Below are positions 32,738 to 41,681 of a stretch of DNA of 64,000 nt, piece by piece. This stretch comes from HGM12998 sp900756495 (GTDB lineage: Bacteria; Bacillota; Clostridia; Oscillospirales; Oscillospiraceae), in NCBI GenBank assembly GCA_958477305.1, contig CAUEFI010000005.1, positions 62,001 to 126,000 of the forward strand, given 5' to 3'. Each line of letters opens with the position of its first letter. Position 1 is the first letter of the stretch. The position numbers and the translations under genes were made by a program. The notes under the pieces were generated by a model that was given only the letters and a program-made list of their open reading frames with translations, searched no databases and was not told the origin of the DNA.

Positions 32738-34546
32738 TCACTTAATCCGCAGAATTTTTGCAATTTTCTCCCCCTTGGGCATGAGCTCCAGATCTTCACG
32801 GGACAAAACCCGCAGCAATAGCACGAAAAGAACATATACAACGACGCCCACCAGAATGCCACCGGCGGTGGCGACAGCACTGCCTGTAAAGGAGAAGTAC
32901 AATTCCCCTGTGTCAGCGCTGGTCTTCCACAGAAAGTCCATGCTCCGCAGCGCCTTATCGAAAAGCCCGTGACCGGCCCAGGCGGCCAGGGCCATGATGA
33001 CCGAGGCAACCAGAGGCTTGAGAAAGACCGTAAAGTAGCGTGGAGGATGGGGAACCATCCGTTTGATGATGCACAGATTGAGCACGGAGACCACGACAAA
33101 GCAGCACAGAGTGCCCACCGGTGCGCCGAAGATCATGACCTTTGGGTTGCCCACCAGCGTATAATTGACCAGGAGCTTGATCACGCCGCCAATGGCCACT
33201 GTGACAATAGGCAGATTCACAATGCCGTTTGCCTGAAGGATGGAGGCGGCTACGACCTGGATGCACACAAAGATGGAGGCAATGCCCAGGATAGAGAGAA
33301 GAGGACCGGCGATGGATACATCCACATTGCCGACGGTAAGCAGGTGAATGATAGGCCCGCCCAAAGCGAAGAGGCCCAGGCCGCAGGGCAGGGCCACCAG
33401 CGCCGAGATACGCATGGCCGACTCGGTGACGCGCTTGGCGCCCAAACGGTCCCGCCGGGCGATACAGGCAGAGACACCGGGGACGATACAGGCGGTCAGA
33501 GGAACCATGAGGCTGAAGGGCAGGTTATAAATGCTCATCGTCTTGCTGTAGGTGCCGTACAGGTTCCGGGCTGAATCCAGGATGGGATCCAGTTCGGTCT
33601 TGGGATCCAACAGCACAGCCTCCTGGAAGGCAGTCAGATTGCGCTGAAAGATATCCACGGATTTCGGAAAGATATCCAGGAAGCTGCCGGCGACATCCCC
33701 AAGCCCGCCTTGAATGGCTGTAAAGACATTTTGCAGCTGACTGTTTACCAGGTTGGTGTCGATGAGGGTGACAATGGACATGGTGCAGGAGCTGAGGGTA
33801 ATGGGAATGGCAAGCTTGAGCAAGTGGGAGAGGATATCTTTGGAGCGTTCGGGTACATCTGCGCTCTCCGCTTTTCGCCTGCCGTATTTGCGCCGGTGAT
33901 AGATGGAGAGAAAGGCCAGGGACAGGATACTGCCGACCGACACGCCCAGCAGAGCGCCGGCGGCAGACAGGCGATCCCTCAGGTCTTCGGGCTGAATGGC
34001 CATGCGCAGTACAATGACGGCCAGTGAAAGGCCCAGGAAGAGTTTACAAAGGGCCTCGATGATCTGAGAGACCCCAGTGGGCACCATGTTCATATGCCCT
34101 TGGGCATAGCCGCGGAAAGCAGAGCAGCAGCAGGTGCACAGTACGGCCGGAGCCAGAGCCAGCACACAGTAGACGGCTTTGGGGTTTTCAATGATATGGG
34201 TAGCGACAAACTGGCTGAACACCGACATGCAGATGAAGCTGAAAATACCCATGACCAGGAATGCGCAGAACGCCACCCGGAAGACCCGGGATTTCTGATT
34301 CTGACGTCCCAGGGTGTTGGTCTCCGACACTGTTTTGGAGAGCGCCACAGGAAGGCCTGCTGTGGAGATGGTGAGGAAAAAGGAATAGATATTATAGGCG
34401 CCGTTGAAGTCGCCGTAAGCCTCCTCCGACAGCAGGGCGGTGAGGGGGATCTTGTAGATGGCCCCAATGATTTTGACCAGGATGGTAGTGGCAGCCAAAA
34501 GCGCGGCCGCCCCATAAAAGGTGTTTTTTTTCTGCTGGCTCGACAA
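32738..34546 (-). CDS. MATE/MOP-superfamily lipid flippase, SpoVB/YabM-like
   Basis: A 602-residue protein with about 14 hydrophobic helices. N-terminal block TFYGAAALLAATTILVKIIGAIYKIPLTALLSEEAYGDFNGAYNIYSFFLTISTAGLPVALSKTVSE is characteristic of SpoVB and YabM. It would flip lipid-linked polysaccharide or cortex precursors. The position before mazG matches yabM in Bacillus. No ATG suits the start; TTG at 34546 with AAGGGGG at good spacing is used. Confidence 0.9.
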   Translation of the reverse strand: MSSQQKKNTFYGAAALLAATTILVKIIGAIYKIPLTALLSEEAYGDFNGAYNIYSFFLTISTAGLPVALSKTVSETNTLGRQNQKSRVFRVAFCAFLVMGIFSFICMSVFSQFVATHIIENPKAVYCVLALAPAVLCTCCCSAFRGYAQGHMNMVPTGVSQIIEALCKLFLGLSLAVIVLRMAIQPEDLRDRLSAAGALLGVSVGSILSLAFLSIYHRRKYGRRKAESADVPERSKDILSHLLKLAIPITLSSCTMSIVTLIDTNLVNSQLQNVFTAIQGGLGDVAGSFLDIFPKSVDIFQRNLTAFQEAVLLDPKTELDPILDSARNLYGTYSKTMSIYNLPFSLMVPLTACIVPGVSACIARRDRLGAKRVTESAMRISALVALPCGLGLFALGGPIIHLLTVGNVDVSIAGPLLSILGIASIFVCIQVVAASILQANGIVNLPIVTVAIGGVIKLLVNYTLVGNPKVMIFGAPVGTLCCFVVVSVLNLCIIKRMVPHPPRYFTVFLKPLVASVIMALAAWAGHGLFDKALRSMDFLWKTSADTGELYFSFTGSAVATAGGILVGVVVYVLFVLLLRVLSREDLELMPKGEKIAKILRIK

Positions 34547-34558
34547 TGATAAGCCCCC

Positions 34559-35860
34559 TTACTGCGCCCCGAACAGGAGCGGGACGGCATATTCGGCCAC
34601 TTCCCGCTTCACCCGGTCCATGTCAATGGTGAGGAAGTCCCCATCTTTGTATATGACCTTCCCGCGGGCCATATTCATCACCACGTCAGAGCCGCGGGCC
34701 GCATAGGCCAGATTGGAGCATACGTCGTGGCAGGGGATCAGGCTGGGGTGGGAGAAGTCTACCAGAATCAGATCGGCGTCAAAGCCGGCGGCAATCTGTC
34801 CGGATTTTCTGCCCAGGGCGGCTGCGCCGTTGGCGGTGGCCATGCGCAGGGACGTATAGGCCGGTATGGCGAGGGGGTTGCAGCTTACGCCATTGTGGAG
34901 AATTGCCGTAAGCTTGATTTCCTCAAAGAGGTCATGGCTGTTGTTGGAGGAAACTCCGTCGGTACCCAGGGCGACATTGACCCCGGCCTGAATCATGGAG
35001 GGGATAGGAGCAACCCCGCTGCCCAACTTCAAATTGGACACCGGATTGTGAATCGCAGAGATGCCCCGCTCGGCCATCAGAGCCCAATCCTCCGGTGTAG
35101 TCCAGACGCAGTGCGCAGCGATGGAGCGCACATCCCATACCTCAAACTCGTCCAGCTTTTGAATGGGAGTTTTGCCCCAGCGGGCGACGCACTCGTCGTG
35201 TTCGGATTTGGTCTCAGAGACGTGGACATGCATCCCCAGTCCCTTTTCCCTGGCATAGGCGGCGATAGGTTCCCACAGGGCCGGACCGGAGGTGTATTCA
35301 CCGTGTATAGAGGCGTCTACCAGAACTTGGCCTCCGTTATATCCGTGCCAGCGATCGACAAGTTCCCGCAGCTCCACACAGGCGGGATAGGTTTCAAAGG
35401 AAAAATCGGGTGTAAATACAGTGGTGCCCCGGGCCAGATTCAGGTTTACCCCGGCAGCCACACACTCCTGGGCAATTCCGTCGCAGAAGTAGTACATATC
35501 GGCGATAGTGGTGGTTCCTGAGGCAATCATCTCGGCCAGGCCAAGGGCGGTTCCCGCCCGGACAGCCCGCGCATCCAGCAGGGCCTCCTTAGGAAAGATG
35601 TAGTTGTTCAGCCAGTCCTGAAGATCGTGGCCGTCCCCATAGCCGCGCAGCAGCGTCATGGGTACGTGGGTGTGGGCATTGACGAGGCCGGGCATGAGAA
35701 CATTCCCACCGCCATCGATCTCTTCATCGAAGGGACCTGCGGGCCGCTGTGTCCCTACCGACAGGATCTTAGGTCCCTCCACAGTCACAAAGGCGTTCCT
35801 TAAAATCGTGCCCGCAGCATCCATCAGGACGGCGGTACAGTTGTAAATGAGGATAGACAT
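34559..35860 (-). CDS. mtaD: Amidohydrolase, probable S-adenosylhomocysteine/methylthioadenosine deaminase
   Basis: A 433-residue metal-dependent hydrolase. Metal ligands are in NAHTHVPMTLLRG, HVHVSETKSEHDEC, the AAHCVW region, and LGTDGVSSNNSHDLFEE. The order fits MtaD/TrzN-type deaminases, which act on SAH, MTA or adenosine. It forms an operon with the purine nucleoside phosphorylase 11 bp upstream, consistent with turning adenosine-type compounds to inosine and then hypoxanthine. Substrate is inferred from context. ATG 35860 follows AAAGGAG. Confidence 0.85.
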   Translation of the reverse strand: MSILIYNCTAVLMDAAGTILRNAFVTVEGPKILSVGTQRPAGPFDEEIDGGGNVLMPGLVNAHTHVPMTLLRGYGDGHDLQDWLNNYIFPKEALLDARAVRAGTALGLAEMIASGTTTIADMYYFCDGIAQECVAAGVNLNLARGTTVFTPDFSFETYPACVELRELVDRWHGYNGGQVLVDASIHGEYTSGPALWEPIAAYAREKGLGMHVHVSETKSEHDECVARWGKTPIQKLDEFEVWDVRSIAAHCVWTTPEDWALMAERGISAIHNPVSNLKLGSGVAPIPSMIQAGVNVALGTDGVSSNNSHDLFEEIKLTAILHNGVSCNPLAIPAYTSLRMATANGAAALGRKSGQIAAGFDADLILVDFSHPSLIPCHDVCSNLAYAARGSDVVMNMARGKVIYKDGDFLTIDMDRVKREVAEYAVPLLFGAQ

Positions 35861-35871
35861 GCCTTGCTCCT

Positions 35872-36702
35872 TTATGGTTCCATTCGTTTCAGACATTCCA
35901 GCAGAAGCTGGGAGAACTTCTCCTTTGCAGCCTCACCTGCATCCAGGACCTCCTGCTCGGTGAGGGGCTGGGGCAAAATACCGGCCGCCATGTTGGAGAG
36001 AAGGGTAAAGCCAAGGACCTGCATACCGCAATGGGCGGCGGTGATGACTTCCGGTGCAGTGGACATGCCCGCCGCATCGGCGCCGGCCGTCCGGGCAAAG
36101 CGGATCTCGGCAGGCGTTTCGTACTGCGGACCGGGGAAGTACATGTACACCCCCTCGCGCAGCTCAATGCCCAGTGCAGCGGCGGCCCTGCGGGCCACCT
36201 CTCGCAGGGCGGGGGAATAGAGATTGGAGGAGTCGGGAAAGCGGGGGCCGAATTCCGGCAGATTGGGGCCCCGAAGAGGGGACTCCATGAAGAGCTTGAT
36301 CTGATCGGTGATCAGCATCAGATCTCCGGCGCTCCACTCCAGGTTAATGCATCCGGCGGCGTTGGTGACCACCAGTGTGCTGCACCCCAGCAGCCGCAAC
36401 ACACGCACGGCATAGGAGACCTCCTCATAGGAGTAGCCCTCGTAGTGGTGCATCCGGCCCTGCATGACGGCCACACGCTGTCCGGCCAGGGTGCCAAAGA
36501 CCAGTTGACCCTTATGACCGGGAGCGGTGGAGGTTTTAAAGTGTGGGATTTCTCCATAGGGTACCGCTACGGCGCCGTCCACTTCATCGCCCATATAGCC
36601 CAGGCCTGAACCCAGGATCATAGCTACTTTGGGGACAAAGGATCCGATTCTGGAGCGGACAGCGTCAGCGCTCTCCTGATACTGCTGATAGGTAAAATTC
36701 AT
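35872..36702 (-). CDS. Purine-nucleoside phosphorylase
   Basis: A 276-residue trimeric-type (PNP/MTAP family) enzyme. Phosphate and base sites are seen in ILGSGLGYMGD, GRMHHYEGYSYEEVSYAVRVLR, NAAGCINLEWSAGDLMLITDQIK, and AGADAAGMSTAPEVITAAHCGM. It splits inosine or guanosine with phosphate. It is first in the operon with the deaminase. Confidence 0.94.
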   Translation of the reverse strand: MNFTYQQYQESADAVRSRIGSFVPKVAMILGSGLGYMGDEVDGAVAVPYGEIPHFKTSTAPGHKGQLVFGTLAGQRVAVMQGRMHHYEGYSYEEVSYAVRVLRLLGCSTLVVTNAAGCINLEWSAGDLMLITDQIKLFMESPLRGPNLPEFGPRFPDSSNLYSPALREVARRAAAALGIELREGVYMYFPGPQYETPAEIRFARTAGADAAGMSTAPEVITAAHCGMQVLGFTLLSNMAAGILPQPLTEQEVLDAGEAAKEKFSQLLLECLKRMEP

Positions 36703-36738
36703 GGATGGAACACCTCAATTGTCAGCAATGATGTGTCA

Positions 36739-36769
36739 CTCCCGGAACCCCGCTGTGGGGAGCCGGGAG
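36739..36769 (-). terminator. Hairpin between the zinc-ribbon gene and the phosphorylase gene
   Basis: An interrupted stem (CTCCCGG...CCCC with GGGG...CCGGGAG). The T-run is absent. Confidence 0.45.
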
Positions 36770-36797
36770 CGGCAGAGGGGATTCCGGAATACCCGCC

Positions 36798-37190
36798 TTA
36801 CAGCGGGTGGCCGCACTCCTTACAGAATTTGTCCATCCGGCCGCAGGCAGCGCCGCAGAAGGGGCAGTCACGCAGGTTGCGCAGCATGGCGATGCGGTCC
36901 TTGCAGTCGGCGATAGCGGCGGAACGGGCATCGATTTTTTTCAGAAGGTCGTCCACCTTGTCTTCGGCGGGGTCGGTCCCCGTGTGAGCGTCGTATACTA
37001 CTTGGCCCACGTCCTTGAGCAGACTGTTGATCTCTGCCTTCAGGTCATAAATTTTCATGTTCAGCTTGGTGACGTCCACCATCTCTCCGGCACGCCGGCC
37101 GGCATAGCGGGCGGCACTTTCTGCCGTTTCGCCCACAGCGGTGGCAGTTTTCTTTACACGGTACATCAGATCTCGTACACGGTCATCCAT
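36798..37190 (-). CDS. Zinc-ribbon protein with helical N-terminus
   Basis: A 130-residue protein. Residues 1-98 are predicted helical with heptad patterning (KLNMKIYDLKAEINSLLKDVGQVVYDA; KVDDLLKKIDARSAAIADCKDRIAML). The C-terminus is a zinc ribbon, CPFCGAACGRMDKFCKECGHPL. There is no TM segment. The build is common in Clostridia, but I know no function for it. It lies upstream of the phosphorylase, with a hairpin between. Confidence 0.75.
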   Translation of the reverse strand: MDDRVRDLMYRVKKTATAVGETAESAARYAGRRAGEMVDVTKLNMKIYDLKAEINSLLKDVGQVVYDAHTGTDPAEDKVDDLLKKIDARSAAIADCKDRIAMLRNLRDCPFCGAACGRMDKFCKECGHPL

Positions 37191-37368
37191 AGCAAGTACC
37201 TCCTTGTTATGACTGTAGTTTCAAGCAATTTAAGCTATTTTACACCGTATGGAGAAAAAAAGCAATTGATAATGGGAAAGAGAATACGGGGAGCCAGTGC
37301 GCCTGCAGAAAGGGATAAAAATTTGCACTTGGCCGGAAAATCGAATAAGATAAAAAAGGGGTGGTACT

Positions 37369-38658
37369 TTGAATAAAATCATGTCAGTGAACGGCGCTAC
37401 TCTGCGTGACAGCCTAATCAGCGCGGCTAATATGGTGTCGGAAAATAGAAGTCAGCTCAATGAGATCAACGTGTTTCCAGTTCCGGACGGTGACACCGGA
37501 GCCAATCTGTCGGTGACCTTGGGCGCAGCAAAGCGGCAGTTGGGAGAGTTGGGCGACGGATGCACGGTCAGCGCGGCCGCACAGTGTGCGGCCGCGGCAA
37601 CGCTGCGGGGATCCCGGGGAAATTCCGGGGCCATTCTGGCGCTGCTGTTTCGGGGCTTTGCAAAGGGGCTGTCTGGAAAGCGAGAGGCCAGCGCGGCCGA
37701 ACTGCTCCTGGCGCTCAGGCTGGGAGCGGAGACAGCATTTCGAGGGGTTCAAAGCCCGGCAGAGGGCACCATCCTGACGGTTGCGCGGGAGACGGTCCGG
37801 CAGGGAGAGGCGTTTTTGAGTGAGAGGCCGGACGCAGATATATCTGAGCTGTGGAGTTATTTGGTCGCATCCGCTAAACGTGTTTTGGACGATACGCCCA
37901 GGCTGCTGCCGGTATTGAGAGAGGCGGGGGTTGTCGATGCGGGGGGCCAGGGGCTTTATTGTATGCTGCAAGGAATGGCCTATACGTTTTCCGGCAATGG
38001 GGTGCTGCCCGCCAGCTTAAAGAGCCAGGGACCGTTGGGGGCGTATGTCTTTATGGAACAGAATGTGACGGGAGTGCGGGCGGGAGCGTCAATTGTCACT
38101 TACCGCGTCATGTTTGATCTCCAGCAGCGCGGCAGTACGGAGATCGAAGGCAACCTGCGCATCCAGCTTGAGGCGTTGGGGAAAAATGTCGTTGTAGTAA
38201 AGTTAGGTGAAACGATCAGGTGCCAAGTCTTTACTGAGCGCCCGGACCGAGCGCTGATAGCGGGGATGAAGGCGGGGAATTTGATGATATTTACTGGAAA
38301 AGCAAGCTCTACGCCTGGAAAGGTCCATTTCTCTGCCCCTGCTGAAGAGTTCAGAATCAAGAAGACAGCTGAGGAACGCAAGGAGACCGGCGGTTGGCTC
38401 TGTGAACCGCCATACTCCTACTGCATGGAATTGACTGTGCTCAAGGATATCGCAGATTGCTCTCCGGCAGAACAGCTGACTGCCGCTCTCGAACGCATGG
38501 GGGACAGCATAGCGGTTGCGGAGGGGGAGGACTTGATTCAATGCCATGTCCATACGAATGTTCCCGGAGAGCTCCTTAGGCGGCAGATAAAGGACGGATA
38601 CGTAACGGATATCAGAATCGAAAATATGTGCAGGCAGATGGAAAATCAACGGGCCTAG
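37369..38658 (+). CDS. DAK2-domain protein, FakA/YloV-like, shortened
   Basis: A 429-residue protein. The N-terminal DhaL/DAK2 ATP-binding domain is plain: NEINVFPVPDGDTGANLSVTLGAAKRQL, LRGSRGNSGAILALLFRGFAKGL, EGTILTVARETV and VVDAGGQGLYCML. The middle and C-terminal parts (YRVMFDLQ..., IQCHVHTNVPGELLRRQIKDGYVTDIRIENM) match the FakA region. Fatty acid kinase FakA is normally near 550 residues, so this copy is about 120 shorter. No fakB or asp23 adjoins it. TTG 37369 fits the spacing from AAGGGG; ATG 37381 is the alternative. Confidence 0.82.
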   Translation: MNKIMSVNGATLRDSLISAANMVSENRSQLNEINVFPVPDGDTGANLSVTLGAAKRQLGELGDGCTVSAAAQCAAAATLRGSRGNSGAILALLFRGFAKGLSGKREASAAELLLALRLGAETAFRGVQSPAEGTILTVARETVRQGEAFLSERPDADISELWSYLVASAKRVLDDTPRLLPVLREAGVVDAGGQGLYCMLQGMAYTFSGNGVLPASLKSQGPLGAYVFMEQNVTGVRAGASIVTYRVMFDLQQRGSTEIEGNLRIQLEALGKNVVVVKLGETIRCQVFTERPDRALIAGMKAGNLMIFTGKASSTPGKVHFSAPAEEFRIKKTAEERKETGGWLCEPPYSYCMELTVLKDIADCSPAEQLTAALERMGDSIAVAEGEDLIQCHVHTNVPGELLRRQIKDGYVTDIRIENMCRQMENQRA

Positions 38659-38709
38659 GACCTCTTTGGGAGAGCCCCGCGGTCGGCATGTCTTTGTTAT
38701 CAAAGTTAA

Positions 38710-38744
38710 AAGCAAAATGCCGCCCAGTGGGCGGCATTTTGACA
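38710..38744. terminator. Two-way terminator between fakA-like gene and rpsI
   Basis: A 12-bp perfect stem (38714-38725 with 38729-38740), A-run on one side and TTTT on the other, between convergent genes. Confidence 0.88.
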
Positions 38745-38760
38745 AGATGAGTGACACAGG

Positions 38761-39165
38761 TTAACGCTTGGAGAACTGAGGCGCGCGGCGGGCGGCTTTG
38801 AGACCGTACTTCTTGCGCTCCTTCATACGAGGGTCACGGGTGAGGAAGCCGGCGGCCTTCAAGGAGGCGCGGAACTCAGGGTTCACCTGCAGCAGGGCGC
38901 GGCTGATTCCGTGGCGCAGGGCGCCGGCCTGACCAGTGACGCCGCCGCCGGCGACGGTGGCGACAATATCCACCTTACCCAGCAGGTCGGTGGTGTTCAG
39001 AGGCTGACGGACAACCATCTTCAGTGTCTCGAGGCCGAAGTAATCGTCAATGTCCCGGCCGTTGATGGTGATGGAGCCGGTGCCGTTGGGGAACAGATGC
39101 ACACGGGCTACGGAGGACTTCCGACGGCCGGTGCCATACAGATAAGGCTTCTTGCTCTTATACAT
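38761..39165 (-). CDS. rpsI: Ribosomal protein S9
   Basis: A 134-residue S9: YGTGRRKSSVARV, TDLLGKVDIVATVAGGGVTGQAGALRHGISRAL, and the C-terminal LTRDPRMKERKKYGLKAARRAPQFSKR that reaches the P-site tRNA. GGAGG precedes the ATG at 39165; an upstream TTG is not needed. Co-transcribed with rplM, 17 bp apart. Confidence 0.97.
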   Translation of the reverse strand: MYKSKKPYLYGTGRRKSSVARVHLFPNGTGSITINGRDIDDYFGLETLKMVVRQPLNTTDLLGKVDIVATVAGGGVTGQAGALRHGISRALLQVNPEFRASLKAAGFLTRDPRMKERKKYGLKAARRAPQFSKR

Positions 39166-39182
39166 TCTCAATTACCTCCCGC

Positions 39183-39614
39183 TTAGTTGCCGGCCCAGGG
39201 CTCGGGCTTCTGGGCGGCATGCTGATGCTCGCCGCCGCGGTAGATGTGCAGGCGGGTCAGCGAGTCCTTGGTGACAATGTTCCGGGGCATCATGCCGCGT
39301 ACGGCCACCTTCATGGCCAGCTCAGGCTTCTGCTGCATCAGCAGGCGGTACTTGGTCTCCTTGAGACCCCCTACCCAGCCGGAGTGCGTACGGTAATACT
39401 TCTGATCCAGCTTCTTGCCGGTGAGGACGGCCTTTTCGGCATTGAGGATGATGACATAGTCACCGCAGTCGGCATGAGGAGTGTACTCGGGCTTGTGCTT
39501 GCCGCGGAGCAGAGTGGCGGCGGTCGCCGCGGTTTTGCCCAGAGGCTTGCCCGCCGCGTCGAGGATATACCATTTGCGGACGATATTCCCCTTGTTGGCC
39601 ATAAAAGTGGACAT
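39183..39614 (-). CDS. rplM: Ribosomal protein L13
   Basis: A 143-residue L13: RKWYILDAAGKPLGKTAATAATLLRGKHKPEYTPHADCGDYVIILNAEKAVLTGKKLDQKYYRTHSGW and the MMPRNIVTKDSLTRLHIYRGGEHQHAAQKPE end. GGAGG lies 7 bases before the ATG at 39614. It is first in the L13-S9 operon, with a leader hairpin and a consensus promoter upstream. Confidence 0.97.
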   Translation of the reverse strand: MSTFMANKGNIVRKWYILDAAGKPLGKTAATAATLLRGKHKPEYTPHADCGDYVIILNAEKAVLTGKKLDQKYYRTHSGWVGGLKETKYRLLMQQKPELAMKVAVRGMMPRNIVTKDSLTRLHIYRGGEHQHAAQKPEPWAGN

Positions 39615-39669
39615 GGTGAAACCTCCAATTTCGCTTTCTATCATAAAAATGAAGTCTAAACAGAATTCA

Positions 39670-39694
39670 CGCCCCAATCTGGACGATTGGAGCG
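39670..39694 (-). promoter_or_regulatory. L13 leader hairpin
   Basis: A 10-bp stem with a 5-nt loop lies at the very start of the predicted rplM transcript. It matches, by position and form, the r-protein leader hairpin of Firmicute L13 operons, thought to bind L13. Confidence 0.6.
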
Positions 39695-39700
39695 TTTTGT

Positions 39701-39729
39701 ATTATAATACGGTGATCTCACAGTGTCAA
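39701..39729 (-). promoter_or_regulatory. Consensus sigma-A promoter of rplM-rpsI
   Basis: TTGACA, 17 bp, TATAAT on the minus strand, both hexamers perfect; the transcript would start near 39694. Confidence 0.9.
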
Positions 39730-39838
39730 CCGAAAAATTCATTTTTTTAATTTATAAAGTTGAAAACTCGTTTTTTCTCCTGTTTTCTTTTAAAAACTCC
39801 CGATATCTAAGGGTCAATTTTTATTTTTTGAGGTGCCT

Positions 39839-40618
39839 ATGAATAAGATTCTCAGTTATGTTCGCCGGTGTGTGGAGGATTACGACATGATTCAGGCCGG
39901 GGATCGGGTTGCTGTGGGAGTCTCCGGAGGCAAGGATTCCCTTACGCTGCTGGCGGCCCTGGCCAGGCTGCGGGAGTTCTATCCCAAGCCCTTTACAGTG
40001 GAGGCGTTTACCCTGGATATGGGGCATGTGGACGGGGGAGTGGGAATGGATTTCACTGCTGTGGCTGCTCTGTGCCGGGAGATGGACGTCCCATTTACTC
40101 TGCTGCCCTCCGAGATCCACCATATCATCTTTGATTTGAGGAAGGAGAAGAACCCCTGCTCCATGTGTGCAAAGATGCGCCGGGGAGCGCTCCACAGCGC
40201 AATTGCCGAGAGGGGAATCAGAAAAATTGCGCTGGGTCACCACTTTGACGATGCGGTGGAGACCTTTTTTCTCTCCCTCTTCTATGAGGGAAGGCTCTCC
40301 TGCTTTCAGCCGGTGACCTACCTGGACCGGATGGACATCGTCCAGATCCGCCCCCTCCTTTACTGCGGCGAGGGGTTGATCCGCAATACGGCGGAACGGA
40401 TAGGACTGCCTGTGGTCTTCAACCCCTGTCCCGCCGACGGCACAACCAAGAGACAGGAGGTCAAGGAGTTGATTAAGACCTTGGACAAGCAATATCCCGG
40501 CCTTAAAAGCCGGGTATTTGGGGCTATGCAGCGGCTTCCGCTGCCCGAGTGGGGACCTGTGGAGCACCGCCGCGTGCCGCCGCCGGAGGGAGAGTGCAAT
40601 CCCCAGTGTCCCAGCTAA
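39839..40618 (+). CDS. TtcA-like tRNA 2-thiolation ATPase (PP-loop)
   Basis: A 259-residue PP-loop enzyme. VAVGVSGGKDSLTLL is the ATP pyrophosphatase loop. CSMCAKMRRGAL supplies the Cys pair, and LGHHFDDAVETFFLSLFYEGRL and NPCPADGTTKRQEVKELI follow the TtcA pattern. TtcA uses a [4Fe-4S] cluster held by three Cys to thiolate cytidine 32 of tRNA. The exact target in Clostridia is unsure. GAGGT stands four bases before the ATG. It overlaps the next, convergent gene by 4 bp. Confidence 0.88.
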   Translation: MNKILSYVRRCVEDYDMIQAGDRVAVGVSGGKDSLTLLAALARLREFYPKPFTVEAFTLDMGHVDGGVGMDFTAVAALCREMDVPFTLLPSEIHHIIFDLRKEKNPCSMCAKMRRGALHSAIAERGIRKIALGHHFDDAVETFFLSLFYEGRLSCFQPVTYLDRMDIVQIRPLLYCGEGLIRNTAERIGLPVVFNPCPADGTTKRQEVKELIKTLDKQYPGLKSRVFGAMQRLPLPEWGPVEHRRVPPPEGECNPQCPS

Positions 40619-41106
40619 ATCAGGCCGGTCAGCACACCTACAGTCTCAGGGCGTCCCTCCAGCTCCGCGGGGAGTTGGTTGGGGAGATAGAGGCAGGCGG
40701 ATTTTTGCAGGGGAACTGCCCCCGAGACGCTGAGGAGCTCGGCCACAAACTGAGAGCAGAAATAGCGCTTTTTCCTCCGGAAGGGGAGATGGAGGAGACA
40801 GAGCCACACGCCCAGAACCGTATAGCGGTACTCCTCCCGGTGCTCAGCAATGGACTGGATGCGGGACTCAATACGCCGATAGGCCGCGTCGGAGATGAGG
40901 ATCCGATAGCAGCAGCTGGCGGTAACGCCCCGCCTGCGGAATTTTTCCGGCGTCTCTTCTGCAAAGCCGCGGAAGTGGAAGCTGTAAAAACGGTCGGGCT
41001 CCTCCAGGCCGATGGAGGCGTGGGTGTAGCCATGTCCGCTGACGCGGGCGATCAGTTTGGCAAAGCGGTCAGGGTATGTGGTCAACAAGACAGAGATGCA
41101 TTTCAT
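40615..41106 (-). CDS. Permuted papain-like (NlpC/P60, YiiX-type) amidase-like protein
   Basis: A 163-residue protein. The permuted order is seen: His in GYTHASIGLEE near residue 28, then RYFCSQFVAELL near residue 120 with the candidate catalytic Cys. SFHFRGFAEETPEKF lies between. No signal peptide is visible, so it is probably cytosolic. Substrate unknown; relatives include lipid or peptide amidases. The ATG at 41106 is taken for AAGGATGG upstream. Confidence 0.72.
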   Translation of the reverse strand: MKCISVLLTTYPDRFAKLIARVSGHGYTHASIGLEEPDRFYSFHFRGFAEETPEKFRRRGVTASCCYRILISDAAYRRIESRIQSIAEHREEYRYTVLGVWLCLLHLPFRRKKRYFCSQFVAELLSVSGAVPLQKSACLYLPNQLPAELEGRPETVGVLTGLI

Positions 41107-41220
41107 AGGGCGATCCATCCTTGTAATATGATGCGCCCTGCAAGACAAGAGCACCATACACCATGAAGCAAAAAAGCGCAAGCCTTATGACCCCGACCGT
41201 GTGGAAAGCGCTGCGGGAGA

Positions 41221-41461
41221 AGGACTTTCCTAACGGTCGAGGGGCAAAAGCCGGTGGATTGCTTGCAAAACTGCATCGGATGTCGTATGGTAAAGCCAGT
41301 CCTGCAAGACAAATCGCGAAAAGGATGGTTAGACCGATGGAAACAAAAAAGAACTTTGGCGCATACATCTGCCGCTGCAGAAAGGAATTGGGGCTTACCT
41401 AAAGGGAGTTCGCCGACCGGCTCTATGTGACCGAATCGGCGGTATCCAAGTGGGAGCGGGG
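41221..41461 (+). repeat. 241-bp direct repeat, left copy
   Basis: Matches 46215-46455 at 239 of 241 positions. The differences are T at 41400 (C at 46394) and C at 41417 (T at 46411). Left and right flanks are unrelated to those of the other copy. Confidence 0.95.
41337..41461 (+). pseudogene. Truncated 5' copy of the XRE-membrane regulator gene
   Basis: Begins METKKNFGAYICRCRKELGLT exactly like the intact gene at 46331. At codon 22 the CAA (Gln) has become TAA through T at 41400. Homology stops at 41461 after the helix-turn-helix start. It cannot make a working regulator. A strong terminator follows at 41512. Confidence 0.9.
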
Positions 41462-41511
41462 AGTTTCCCGCAGTTAAAGATACCGACAACTCACGCTCAC
41501 ATGCCAGAACT

Positions 41512-41556
41512 CCGCCCCCGGGCAAGCCGCTTGCCCGGGGGCGGGTGAATTTTTTA
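41512..41556 (+). terminator. Very strong rho-independent terminator
   Basis: A perfect 15-bp GC stem (41512-41526 with 41530-41544) is followed by a T6 run. The remaining bases to 41681 hold no gene I can see. Confidence 0.88.
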
Positions 41557-41681
41557 ATGTTTACTGAACAATCCGCAGCATTTCTCCAGATAAGCCAAAA
41601 ATTCTGGTCAGACTTCTCCAAAAATAATTCAAAATTAGACTAATCTGTACTTTTTACGATATCGTATGCTCATGGAGCTTT

